This document shows positions 55,731 to 64,000 of a DNA stretch of 64,000 nt, one piece after another. The notes beneath the pieces were generated by a model. It made no database searches. It saw only the letters and a program-made list of their open reading frames with translations, and was not told the DNA's origin. The DNA comes from Archivesica marissinica (Eukaryota > Mollusca > Bivalvia > Venerida > Vesicomyidae). A program made the position numbers and the translations under genes. The stretch is from the NCBI GenBank assembly GCA_014843695.1, contig CM026397.1:52810101-52874100 (forward strand). Direction: 5' to 3'. The first letter of the stretch is position 1; each line of letters opens with the position of its first letter.

Positions 55731-56008
55731 TTACGTTTATTTATCGTCGCTACCGGTTGCCCATATGAGCGACGCCTCCTGAAGAGATTAGTTATTTTAG
55801 ATTTTTGGAGGATAGTGCAATGATACAGACAGAGACCCATTCCAGAATCTCCTCTGGTTCTTTTACGTGCACGGTGTAAAGCACCGACACGAGACCTCGG
55901 TTTAACGTCCCATCTGAAAGACTGTTAATTTTATTAGGGTCAGACGGGGGATCGAACCTGCGATCCCTGGATTACCAGCGTGTTACCACTGGACTACATA
56001 TCCGTCTG
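55731..56008 (-). mobile_element. tRNA-derived SINE, copy 5
   Basis: Reverse-strand copy preceded by a T-rich stretch. It has the full 3' hairpin and body; the head has lost about 6 bases in the anticodon arm (TTACCAGCGTGTTACC). Confidence 0.85.
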
Positions 56009-56159
56009 TGAAATAAACTTGCAAACACAGTTACCTAATAAGCTATACACGTAACGAAACTTCTAACGCCCCTTTGTTTAATATTGAATATCTCTTTAAT
56101 TACTCGTTATATGGTATCGAAAGTTTATACATGTACATTATATATAAACAAGAAAAGCT

Positions 56160-56225
56160 ATGACAAGTGATACTTCCCGTTTTATTTCCGCTTCACGGAC
56201 TACTCGGGTGAATGTACAAAACAAG
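56160..56225 (+). CDS. possible first exon of a Death-domain gene
   Basis: ATG followed by 22 codons (MTSDTSRFISASRTTRVNVQ...) ending at a strong donor AACAAG/GTAAGT in phase 0. The Death-domain exon at 59132 starts in phase 0 on the same strand. The link over 2.9 kb of minisatellites is a guess. Confidence 0.3.
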
Positions 56226-56549
56226 GTAAGTTGCACGTGCGCCTCGTGGTCATTGCAAAAATGTCGCCATTTATTAAATATTGACAGTCGGTCATCATGC
56301 TTAGCAGAAATACACAGCATGGGGGGTCGGATGTATCTTCAAACAAGAGCTAGAGCAGTCGGTCTTTTGGAAGGTGGCACAGGACAACGAGTTGTAAGAC
56401 ATTTATAGAGCATTCATATTTACCATTACAGATGTAAATTGTCATTATTTGTATTATCTTTGTCCGTTATTTGTAATTTCTTTAAAGATGCTATTAGATC
56501 ATGTTTTTCTGTATTCATTTGTGTTATGAACATGAACACTTGACGTCAA

Positions 56550-57182
56550 TTTATCATGTTGTCCGTGCATCTGTCCGTACACCGTCAATTTATCATGTTG
56601 TCCGTACACCGTCAATTTATCATGTTGTCCGTGCATCTGTCCGTACACCATCAATTTATCGTGTTGTCCGTGCATCTGTCCGTACACCGTCAATTGATCG
56701 TGTTGTCCGTGCATCTGTCCGTACACCATCAATTTATCGTGTTGTCCGTGCATCTGTCCGTACACCATCAATTTATCGTGTTGTCCGTGCATCTGTCCGT
56801 ACACCGTCAATTTATCGTGTTGTCCGTGCATCTGTCCGTACACCGTCAATTTATCATGTTGTCCGTGCATCTGTCCGTACACCGTCAATTTATCGTGTTG
56901 TCCGTGCATCTGTCCGTACACCGTCAATTTATCGTGTTGTCCGTGCATCTGTCCGTACACCGTCAATTTATCATGTTGTCCGTGCATCTGTCCGTACACC
57001 GTCAATTTATCGTGTTGTCCGTGCATCTGTCCGTACACCGTCAATTTATCATGTTGTCCGTGCATCTGTCCGTACACCGTCAATTTATCATGTTGTCCGT
57101 GCATTGGTCCGTACACCGTCAATGTATCATGCTGTCCGTGCATCTGTCCGTACACCGTCAATTTATCATGCTGTCCGTACAC
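56550..57182. repeat. 39-bp minisatellite
   Basis: About 16 units of GTTGTCCGTGCATCTGTCCG plus TACACCGTCAATTTATCGT. Since 39 is a multiple of three and the unit lacks stops, long repetitive frames open in both strands (for example the minus-strand GQMHGQHDKLTVY repeat). I do not take these as genes. Confidence 0.9.
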
Positions 57183-57371
57183 ATGTTTTCCATCTATTAT
57201 TAATTAGCCTTCGATATTTGGCTAAATTCTACGAAAATGCATCGGATTTATTTTTAATTTGTCAAACATAATGTACTACTTATCATAATAGAGCTTACCA
57301 ACAATCAGATTGCTACGCAAACGGTCATGGTAAATGTATCAGTGTCCAACGCACGTCGGTAAAAACCAAAT

Positions 57372-57920
57372 TTGTCACAAAAGCACATTCTGGTCAATTA
57401 TCACAAAATCCAGCGGTTAGCCAGCAAATATCGCGCCACTGGACGTGTTGATGCTTTTCCTAGGCAGCATCGGGGACGATTTACCACACGTGCACAAGAT
57501 CGACACATTATCGTGTCCCACCTTAGGAATAGGCGAACGATAGCAACGCATTCAGCACATGCCACCATAGGGTCGCATGGTCGTTCAATCAGTGACACTA
57601 CTGTACGTTCACGTTTACGTTATTATGGTCTGCGGACAAGAATATCTGTAATAGGCATTAGGTTAACTCTTTCAACACCAAGTAACTGACATGGACTGGT
57701 CCATGATATTCTTAGACCAATAAATGAATAAGAAAATTACATTCGGACCAGTTCATTTATCAAGATGGGTAATACTACTTGCAAAAAGTGCAGATCCTGA
57801 TGAGACGGCTCGTCACGAGCCGGCTCATCTGGATCTACACTTTTTATAAGCCTATGAATAGAGGTATGTGGTGTTGAAAGGGTTAACTCCTCGCCACCGT
57901 CTCAGCAAATCGTGTTATGT
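57372..57920 (+). pseudogene. Tc1-like transposase fragment, interrupted by a MITE
   Basis: The N-terminal HTH part is readable (ASKYRATGRVDAFPRQHRGR, TTRAQDRHIIVSHLRNRR, ISDTTVRSRLRYYGL), typical of Tc1/mariner transposases. The frame enters a TTAA at 57663; after the MITE and a second TTAA at 57883 the same frame resumes with TPRHRLSK, the expected next motif. It then dissolves into a 20-bp minisatellite. The DDE catalytic part is absent. Confidence 0.75.
57667..57882. mobile_element. piggyBac-type MITE with TTAA duplication
   Basis: A 216-bp insertion flanked by TTAA (57663-57666 and 57883-57886). Terminal inverted repeats are CTCTTTCAACACC on the left and GGTGTTGAAAGGG on the right (12 of 13 bases match). 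Near the right end a nearly perfect 63-base palindrome (57783-57845, arms AAAAAGTGCAGATCC...GGCTCG) could form a long hairpin. No coding capacity. It interrupts a Tc1-like transposase. Confidence 0.8.
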
Positions 57921-59065
57921 CTCAGCCAAGCATCTTATGTCAGTCAACCATCTTATGTATCAGCCAATCATCGTATGTCAGTCAATCATCTTATGTCTCA
58001 TTCAATCATCATATGTCTCATTCAATCATCTTATGTCTCATTCAATCATCTTATGCCTCAGTCAATCATCTTATGCCTCAGTCAATCATCTTATGTCTCA
58101 TTCAATCATCTTATGTCTCATTCAATCATCTTATGCCTCAGTCAATCATATTATGTCTCATTCAATCATCTTATGCCTCAGCCAATCATATTATGTCTCA
58201 TTCATTCATCTTATGCCTCATTCAATCATCTTATGTCTCATTCAATCATCTTATGCCTCATTCAAGCATCTTATATTTCATTCAATCATCTTATGTATCA
58301 TTCAATCATCTTATGCCTCATTCAATCATATTATGCCTCATTCAATCATCTTATGTCTCATTCAATCATCTTATGTATCATTCAATCATCTTATGCCTCA
58401 TTCAATCATCTTATGCCTCAGTCAATCATCTTGTGTCTCATTCAATCATCTAATGTCTCATTCAATCGTCTTATGTCTCATTCAATCATCTTATGTCTCA
58501 TGCAATCATCTTATGTCTCATTCAATCATCTTATGTCTCATTCAATCATCTTATGCCTCATTCAATCATCTTATATATCATTCAATCATCTTATGCATCA
58601 TTCAATCATCCTATGCCTCATTCAATCATCTTATGCCTCATTCAATCATCTTATGCCTCATCCAATCATCTTATGTCTCATTCAATCATCTTATGCCTCA
58701 TTCAATCATCTTATGTCTCATTCAATCATCTTATGTATCATTCAATCATATTATGCCTCATTCAATCATCTTATGCCTCAGTCAATCATCTTATCCATCA
58801 TTCAATCATTGTATGCCTCATTCAATCATCTTATGCCTCATTCAATCATCTTATCCATCATTCAATCATCTTATGTCTCATTCAATCATCTTATGCCTCA
58901 TTCAATCATCTTATGCCTCAGTCAATCATCTTATGCATCATTCAATCATCGTATGCCTCATTCAATAATCTTATGCCTCATTCAATCATCTTATGTCTCA
59001 TTCAATCATCTTATGTCTCATTCAATCATCTTATGTCTCATTCAATCATCTTATGTATCAGCCAA
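57915..59065. repeat. 20-bp minisatellite
   Basis: About 57 units of CAATCATCTTATGTCTCATT with GCC/GTA and GTC/TTC variants. Long frames through all three plus phases are by-products. It separates the Tc1-like remnant from the Death-domain exon. Confidence 0.95.
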
Positions 59066-59131
59066 TCATCTTATAAGTCACTACTTCACTAACAGCATCT
59101 GATCTTAAACATGTATTTAAATATGTTACAG

Positions 59132-59305
59132 AATCTATCAGACGCTGCGTTGGTTGCCCTAGCAACGCGTGTAACGAAGGATGTACGCACGTTCGGCGAA
59201 GAGTTGGGCTTACAAAGCAGTGTAATTGAGCGCTGCATCAAAGAACACCCCAACAATACCAAGAACCAGTGTAATGCTATATTGACAGTGGTGCGAGTCC
59301 GATGA
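59132..59305 (+). CDS. Death-domain exon
   Basis: Acceptor TGTTACAG, then 57 codons (NLSDAALVALATRVTKDVRT, FGEELGLQSSVIERCIKEHP, NNTKNQC...) to a TGA. The L..LA......W/F...LGL....I......N...Q pattern fits a Death domain, which mediates homotypic contacts in apoptosis and innate immune signalling. The usual late Trp is missing, and the last helix is short, so the domain may continue in another exon. It lies inside the first intron of the minus-strand coiled-coil/ZU5 gene, on the opposite strand. Confidence 0.6.
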   Translation, partial: NLSDAALVALATRVTKDVRTFGEELGLQSSVIERCIKEHPNNTKNQCNAILTVVRVR

Positions 59306-59601
59306 CGTCATAAAGCATGGCGAGACAGCTAAAGCTTTTGAGAGTTCTATGTGTGTAGATGGAAAAATGTTTATGATGTAATACGCTCTCGAAATATGAC
59401 ATGGACCATAGACTTCACAAAGGTCTTCCCGTATATACTGGTTCCGATGGTCTTCGTCATTCAGTAGTAATGTGTCGTAATGCAGAGCTATTGTTAATAC
59501 AGATTTTCAGAACAATTATTGCATTTGTATGTTTGTAATGTCTAATATATTTTGAATGTGTTTTGAATGTTTGAAATACTCTTTAGAAATGAAGGAAATA
59601 A

Positions 59602-60396
59602 TGAATGAATGGTGTTTTACGGCGCATCGACATATAAGGTCATGTAGCGCACATTAAAGTTATGTTTATTGTCGAGTGTATGAAATAAAATTATATATAT
59701 AAGTATATGCATTACGTAAAAATTAATACTAAGAAGTTATAAAGACGTAAGATTAATTACAGGTAATATATGAATGAATGATTACTACAAAGGCATGATT
59801 AACAATTGATATCACAGCTTATTATAAATTCCTATTGCCTTGATAAATGATATGATGGACTCTACTCTGATAGAGTCGAAGAGTTTTTTTAATGTTGTCC
59901 ACATTGTAGTACTGCAACCGGGTTGGTTGAAGGTCAACACAGTGTATTAAGATATGCTCCACCGTGTATAGAGTATTGCATGGGATACATGCTGGTGCAT
60001 CATCTCGTGACAACAGCCATGAATGTGATATTCGAGAATGACCAATCCTGAGACGGGCAAGAATGACTTCTTCTCGACGAATAGGCCTGTAAATTGGGCC
60101 CCATTCGCCAAGTGTTGGTTTGACCGAATGAAGTTTGTTAAAAATTTCACCATCCCATTGGGCCTGCCAAGAGGATTGAATTAAGGTAAGAATTGTAGAT
60201 TTAAAATCGGTATAACACACTTTAATCCTAGAAGTTGATAATGACAAAGCCAGCTTTGCATTCTGGTCAGCCATTTCATTACCTTTTATTCCCACATGAC
60301 TCGGAAGCCAGCAGAACACAAATGTATTTGTTTCTGAAAGGGAAGAAATCCTTTCAAGCAAAGTACAAACAATAGGATTTTCAAACAACAAAGGGC
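59602..60396 (-). mobile_element. 5'-truncated LINE with 15-bp TSD
   Basis: Flanked by the direct repeat AAATGAAGGAAATAA at 59587-59601 and 60397-60411. The 3' end bears a short TTCA-type tail and is near-identical to the 3' end of the copy at 37587. It carries the end of ORF2 and a 3' UTR. It sits in intron 1 of the host gene, right behind the start exon. Confidence 0.88.
59822..60391 (-). CDS. LINE ORF2 C terminus: RNase H and CCHC-like finger
   Basis: 189 codons are open to the 5' truncation point. FVFCWLPSHVGIKGNEMADQ is the C-terminal RNase H motif (SHVGI.GNE.AD), followed by the usual linker and a Cys/His cluster CIPCNTLYTVEHILIHC. This marks an I/Nimb- or R1/Jockey-like LINE with RNase H. 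The Met at the start is internal; the true protein began upstream in the full element. Confidence 0.85.
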   Translation of the reverse strand: MLFENPIVCTLLERISSLSETNTFVFCWLPSHVGIKGNEMADQNAKLALSLSTSRIKVCYTDFKSTILTLIQSSWQAQWDGEIFNKLHSVKPTLGEWGPIYRPIRREEVILARLRIGHSRISHSWLLSRDDAPACIPCNTLYTVEHILIHCVDLQPTRLQYYNVDNIKKTLRLYQSRVHHIIYQGNRNL

Positions 60397-60458
60397 AAAT
60401 GAAGGAAATAAAGGTGATATTATGTGTGCATACAATAACATAGATTCAGACATCCTAC

Positions 60459-60575
60459 CTTTCTCACACTGGCATTATAAGCGTCTATTCCATCAATACT
60501 CTCTGGAGGATTGGGTATTTTCTTGAAGTGTTCTATTTGTTCTGTCAAAATCGAAATCGCCTTAACATCCGCCAT
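60459..60575 (-). CDS. host start exon
   Basis: ATG followed by 39 codons (MADVKAISILTEQIEHFKKI, PNPPESIDGIDAYNASVRK) ending at donor AAAG/GTAGGA, phase 0. The exon at 48213 starts in phase 0 on the same strand, so it is the best candidate for the first coding exon of the coiled-coil/ZU5 gene. It could instead belong to another minus-strand gene. Confidence 0.55.
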
Positions 60576-61239
60576 GTTGCAAATAAGAATCTGTTTTATC
60601 TCCAAATAATTTTTCACACTATAATACGTCAATAGTTTCAATAAAATGTTTTCTTGGTATTTGCTAAAACATCATGCCACGTGCAACGCTATAGATTAAA
60701 CACAATTGTTTGTTTATTTTAAAAAACAGTTATTTACTCCTACAGAACTATTGTTCTATATTTATAGTTGTTAGATACGATCACTTACAATACAATACCA
60801 GCCAAATACTACTATTACCAGAAGGAATACTTTTGTATTGCTATAAACTGATTGGCACTAGATGGGACAAAACAATCTGATAATCGTATGCTAATCTTCT
60901 GTTGATTCAACGAATTGCATGTGTATATCTTTCCAAGTATTCAGTGTACACGCATGGTATCGATCTGTAGTTCATTAATGTTTAAGCTTAGTCTTTGTTG
61001 CAATCTGTATAGGTTTCATATATGCATTACTGACATAAACAGTTTATGATATAAGTTTCGTTTGGGGGGAGGGGGCTTAAAGTCACCCATCCAACAGCTA
61101 TGGCGATATAGCGACTCTCAGAGCTCTATTATTAGTTGACGAAGACTCGGCTAAATCTATTAGCTAAACCAAGTGAGGTATTAGTCACTGTTGCAGATTG
61201 AAGGTAGGTATGCGAGTTGTTATAAACATACACAGATCG
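60576..61239. other. upstream region of the start exon
   Basis: Presumed promoter side of the minus-strand host gene. AT-rich; a run of G (GGGGGGAGGGGGC) lies near 61061. I see no gene and no clear core promoter. Confidence 0.35.
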
Positions 61240-61408
61240 TGCCTCTGGTTCTTTTACGTGCACGGTGTAAAGCACCGACACGTGACCTCGGTTTAACGTC
61301 CCATCTGAAAGACTGTTAATTTTATTAGGGTCAGACGGGGGATCGAACCTGCGATTCCTGTATTACCAGTCCAACGTGCTAACCACTGGACTACAGATCA
61401 GTCTGTCA
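61240..61408 (-). mobile_element. tRNA-derived SINE, copy 6, 3' truncated
   Basis: Only the head and inner body (from TCTGGTTCTTTTACGTGCAC) are present. The head has several changes (TTCCTGTATTACCAGTCCAA). Just beyond, an inverted repeat ACGCTCGCC/GGGCGAGCGT spans 61453-61488. Confidence 0.8.
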
Positions 61409-61584
61409 CTGTCACACTGATGGTGATGATGATGATGTTGACTGAGCTTATTTACGCTCGCCTCCGACGAATCATGTGGGCGAGCGTACACACTGTCACA
61501 CACAACCAAGATGAACTATTTATATAATTGTTATATCTCACATGACTACCCTATGAAAAATTTGCCATACCTTTTTGGTTTTTG

Positions 61585-61866
61585 ACGTTTATTTATCGTC
61601 GCTACCGGTTGCCCATATGAGCGACGCCTCCTGAAGAGATTAGTCATTTTAGATTTTGGAGGATTGTGCAATGATACAGAGAGAAATCCATTCCAGAGTC
61701 TCCTCTGGTTCTTTTACGTGCACTGTGTAAGGCACCGACACAAGACCTCGGTTTAACGTCCCATCTGAAAAACTGTTAATAGTATCATGGTCAGACGGGG
61801 GATCGAACCTGGGATCCCTGGATTACAAGTCCATCGTGTTACCACTGGACTACAGATCCGTCTGTA
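61585..61866 (-). mobile_element. tRNA-derived SINE, copy 7
   Basis: Reverse-strand copy with complete 3' hairpin, body and head. The anticodon-arm segment reads TTACAAGTCCATCG, so it is diverged from the family head. Confidence 0.85.
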
Positions 61867-62004
61867 ATTTTGCCATACCATACCAAAGAGGGCGATATTT
61901 ATATATATATGATATCTCATGGAATCGAACATGCTACTCAGACATTCCCGTTTAATTTCTACGTGATTTTATTTGTTATTGACATGCCAATTTAGTTTAT
62001 CATA

Positions 62005-64000
62005 GAAACGATATCATTATGTACATTTACGTCGTAGTATGAGAAGCAGAAACGATATCACTATGTACATTTACGTCGTAGTATGAGAAGCAGAAACGAT
62101 ATCACTATGTACATTTACGTCGTAGTATGAGAAGCAGAAACGATATCAATATGTACATTTACGTCGCAGTATGAGAAGCAGAAACGATATCACTATGTAC
62201 ATTTACGTCGTAGTATGAGAAGCAGAAACGATATCACTATGTACATTTACGTCGTAGTATGAGAAGCAGAAACGATATCAATATGTACATTTACGTCGCA
62301 GTATGAGAAGCAGAAACGATATCACTATGTACATTTACGTCGTAGTATGAGAGGCAGAAACGATATCACTATGTACATTTACGTCGTAGTATGAGAAGCA
62401 GAAACGATATCACTATGTACATTTACGTCGTAGTATGAGAAGCAGAAACGATATCACTATGTACATTTCGGTCGTAGTATGAGAAGCAGAAACGATATCA
62501 CTATGTACATATACGTCGTAGTATGAGAGGAAGAAACGATATCACTATGTACATTTACGTCGTAGTATGAGAAGCAGAAACGATATCACTATGTCATTTA
62601 CGTCGTAGTATGAGAAGCAGAAACGATATCACTATGTACATTTACGTCGTAGTATGAGAAGCAGAAACGATATCACTATGTACATTTACGTCGTAGTATG
62701 AGAAGCAGAAAATATATCAATATGTACATTTACGTCGTGGTATGAGAAGCAGAAACGATATCACTATGTACATTTACGTCGTAGTATGAGAGGCAGAAAC
62801 GATATCACTATGTACATTTACGTCGTAGTATGAGAAGCAGAAACGATATCACTATGTACATTTACGTCGTAGTATGAGAAGCAGAAACGATATCACTATG
62901 TACATTTACGTCGTAGTATGAGAAGCAGAAACGATATCACTATGTACATTTACGTCGTTGTATGAGAAGCAGAAACGATATCACTATGTATATTTACGTC
63001 GTAGTATGAGAAGCAGAAACGATATCACTATGTACATTTACGTCATAGTATAAGAAGCAGAAACGATATCACTCTGTACATTTACGTCGTAGTATGAGAG
63101 GCAGAAACGATATCACTATGTACATTTACGTCGTAGTATGAGAAGCAGAAACGATATCACTATGTACATTTACGTCGTAGTATGAGAAGCAGAAACGATA
63201 TCACAATGTACATTTACGTCGTTGTATGAGAAGCAGAAACAATATCACTATGTACATTTACGTCGTAGTATGAGAAGCAGAAACGATATCACTATGTACA
63301 TTTACGTCGTAGTATGAGAAGCAGAAACGATATCGCTATGTACATTTACGTCGTAGTATGAGAAGCAGAAACGATATCACTATGTACATTTACGTCGTAG
63401 TATGAGAAGCAGAAACGATATCACTATGTACATTTACGTCGTAGTATGAGAAGCAGAAACGATATCAATATGTACATTTACGTCGTAGTATGAGAAGCAG
63501 AAACGATATCACTATGTACATTTACGTCGTAGTATGAGAAGCAGAAACGATATCACTATGTACATTTACGTCGTAGTATGAGAAGCAGAAACGATATCAC
63601 TGTGTACATTTACGTCGTAGTATGAGAGGCAGAAACGATATCACTATGTACATTTACCTCGTAGTATGAGAAGCAGAAACGATATCACTATGTACATTTA
63701 CGTCGTAGTATGAGAGGCAGAAACGATATCACTATGTACATTTACGTCGTAGTATGAGAAGCAGAAACGATATCACTATGTACATTTACGTCGTAGTATG
63801 AGAGGCAGAAACGATATCACTACGTACATTTACGTCGTAGTATGAGAAGCAGAAACGATATCACTATGTACATTTACGTCGTAGTATGAGAAGCAGAAAC
63901 GATATCACTATGTACATTTACGTCGTAGTATGAGAAGCAGAAACGATATCACTATGTACATTTACGTCGTAGTATGAGAGGCAGAAACGATATCACTATG
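62005..64000. repeat. 44-bp minisatellite 3, runs off the window
   Basis: Very regular tandem array, unit AGAAACGATATCACTATGTA plus CATTTACGTCGTAGTATGAGAAGC (44 bases), about 45 units to the window end. Variants include GAGGCAG for GAAGCAG, and GTCGCAG or GTCGTTG for GTCGTAG. It is more homogeneous than the other two 44-bp arrays, so probably the youngest. Confidence 0.95.

Larger units (their letters stand above)
34985..60575 (-). other. host gene model: coiled-coil/ZU5-type protein, partial
   Basis: Eight minus-strand exons with matching splice sites: 60459-60575 (start), 48078-48213, 46315-46690, 46044-46161, one ending at 42539, 40934-41150, 37001-37138 and 34985-35179. Phases fit at every junction tested (0, 1, 2, then 2, 0, 0); only the 5' edge of the exon at 42.5 kb is unresolved. 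The product would have a short N-terminal region, a long Glu/Lys/Arg coiled coil and beta-rich ZU5-like segments. Such proteins, often ending in a Death domain, are numerous in molluscs. The 3' exons lie beyond minisatellite 2. The join of the first exon across 12 kb is the weakest link. Confidence 0.6.

Noticed and set aside
56499..57271. 227-256 codon frames on both strands of the 39-bp array (GQMHGQHDKLTVY and VRASVRTPSIY repeats)
   Set aside because: The unit length is a multiple of three and stop-free on both strands; no splice or start context supports translation.
57868..59102. Frames of up to 396 codons made of SYVSFNHLM-like repeats
   Set aside because: Pure 20-bp minisatellite translation; open in all three plus frames.

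Overview
The window looks like a metazoan chromosome, most probably from a bivalve or another mollusc. It holds tRNA-derived SINEs, an RNase H-bearing LINE family, Tc1-like and piggyBac-type remnants, many minisatellites, and a split host gene of coiled-coil/ZU5 type beside a Death-domain exon. The taxon is inferred from this mixture, not from a diagnostic gene. Two runs of exactly 1000 N (1697-2696, 22077-23076) split the sequence into three contigs, so order and distance across them are assembly statements.

Left part (1-22076): a Polinton/Maverick-type endogenous virus-like element. Its left end is visible at about 6347, where a 44-bp minisatellite breaks into an AG-starting terminal sequence; its right end is lost in the second gap. 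The left arm is read on the minus strand: a 140-aa Cys-rich protein, five small RING proteins, two unknown proteins, a NADAR-domain protein and a protein-primed family B DNA polymerase. The polymerase is broken by one in-frame TAA and one homopolymer frameshift. The middle carries a seven-zinc-knuckle protein, a 54-aa zinc-ribbon-like ORF, a deoxynucleoside kinase and an unknown minus-strand protein. The right arm is a tightly packed plus-strand cassette: packaging ATPase, Lys-rich repeat protein, 54-aa basic protein, Cys-rich protein, a conserved Polinton protein, chromodomain integrase, small membrane protein, penton-like capsid protein and the first codons of one more gene. The major capsid protein and maturation protease are not seen and may lie in the gap. 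Positions 1-1696 are a second, slightly different copy of 19651-21336 with a frameshifted integrase.

Middle part (2697-6346 and 23077-34918): two long minisatellites, both with 44-bp units but different sequences. A third 44-bp array fills 62005-64000.

Right part (34919-64000): host DNA. Minus-strand exons can be chained by splice sites and phase from 60575 down to 34985, giving a protein with an N-terminal segment, a long charged coiled coil and ZU5-like segments. Its introns hold two LINE copies with target-site duplications (one an ORF1-only internal-deletion derivative), seven copies of one tRNA-derived SINE, an SGNH/gag-like element remnant, a Tc1-like transposase interrupted by a TTAA-flanked piggyBac-type MITE, and several minisatellites. 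A plus-strand Death-domain exon lies inside the first intron.

Working picture: the element encodes its own replication (polymerase, dNK), integration (integrase with chromodomain), packaging and capsid functions, plus an accessory arm (RING proteins, NADAR, unknowns) that probably acts on the host. Polymerase damage suggests this copy is decaying, unless the breaks are assembly errors.
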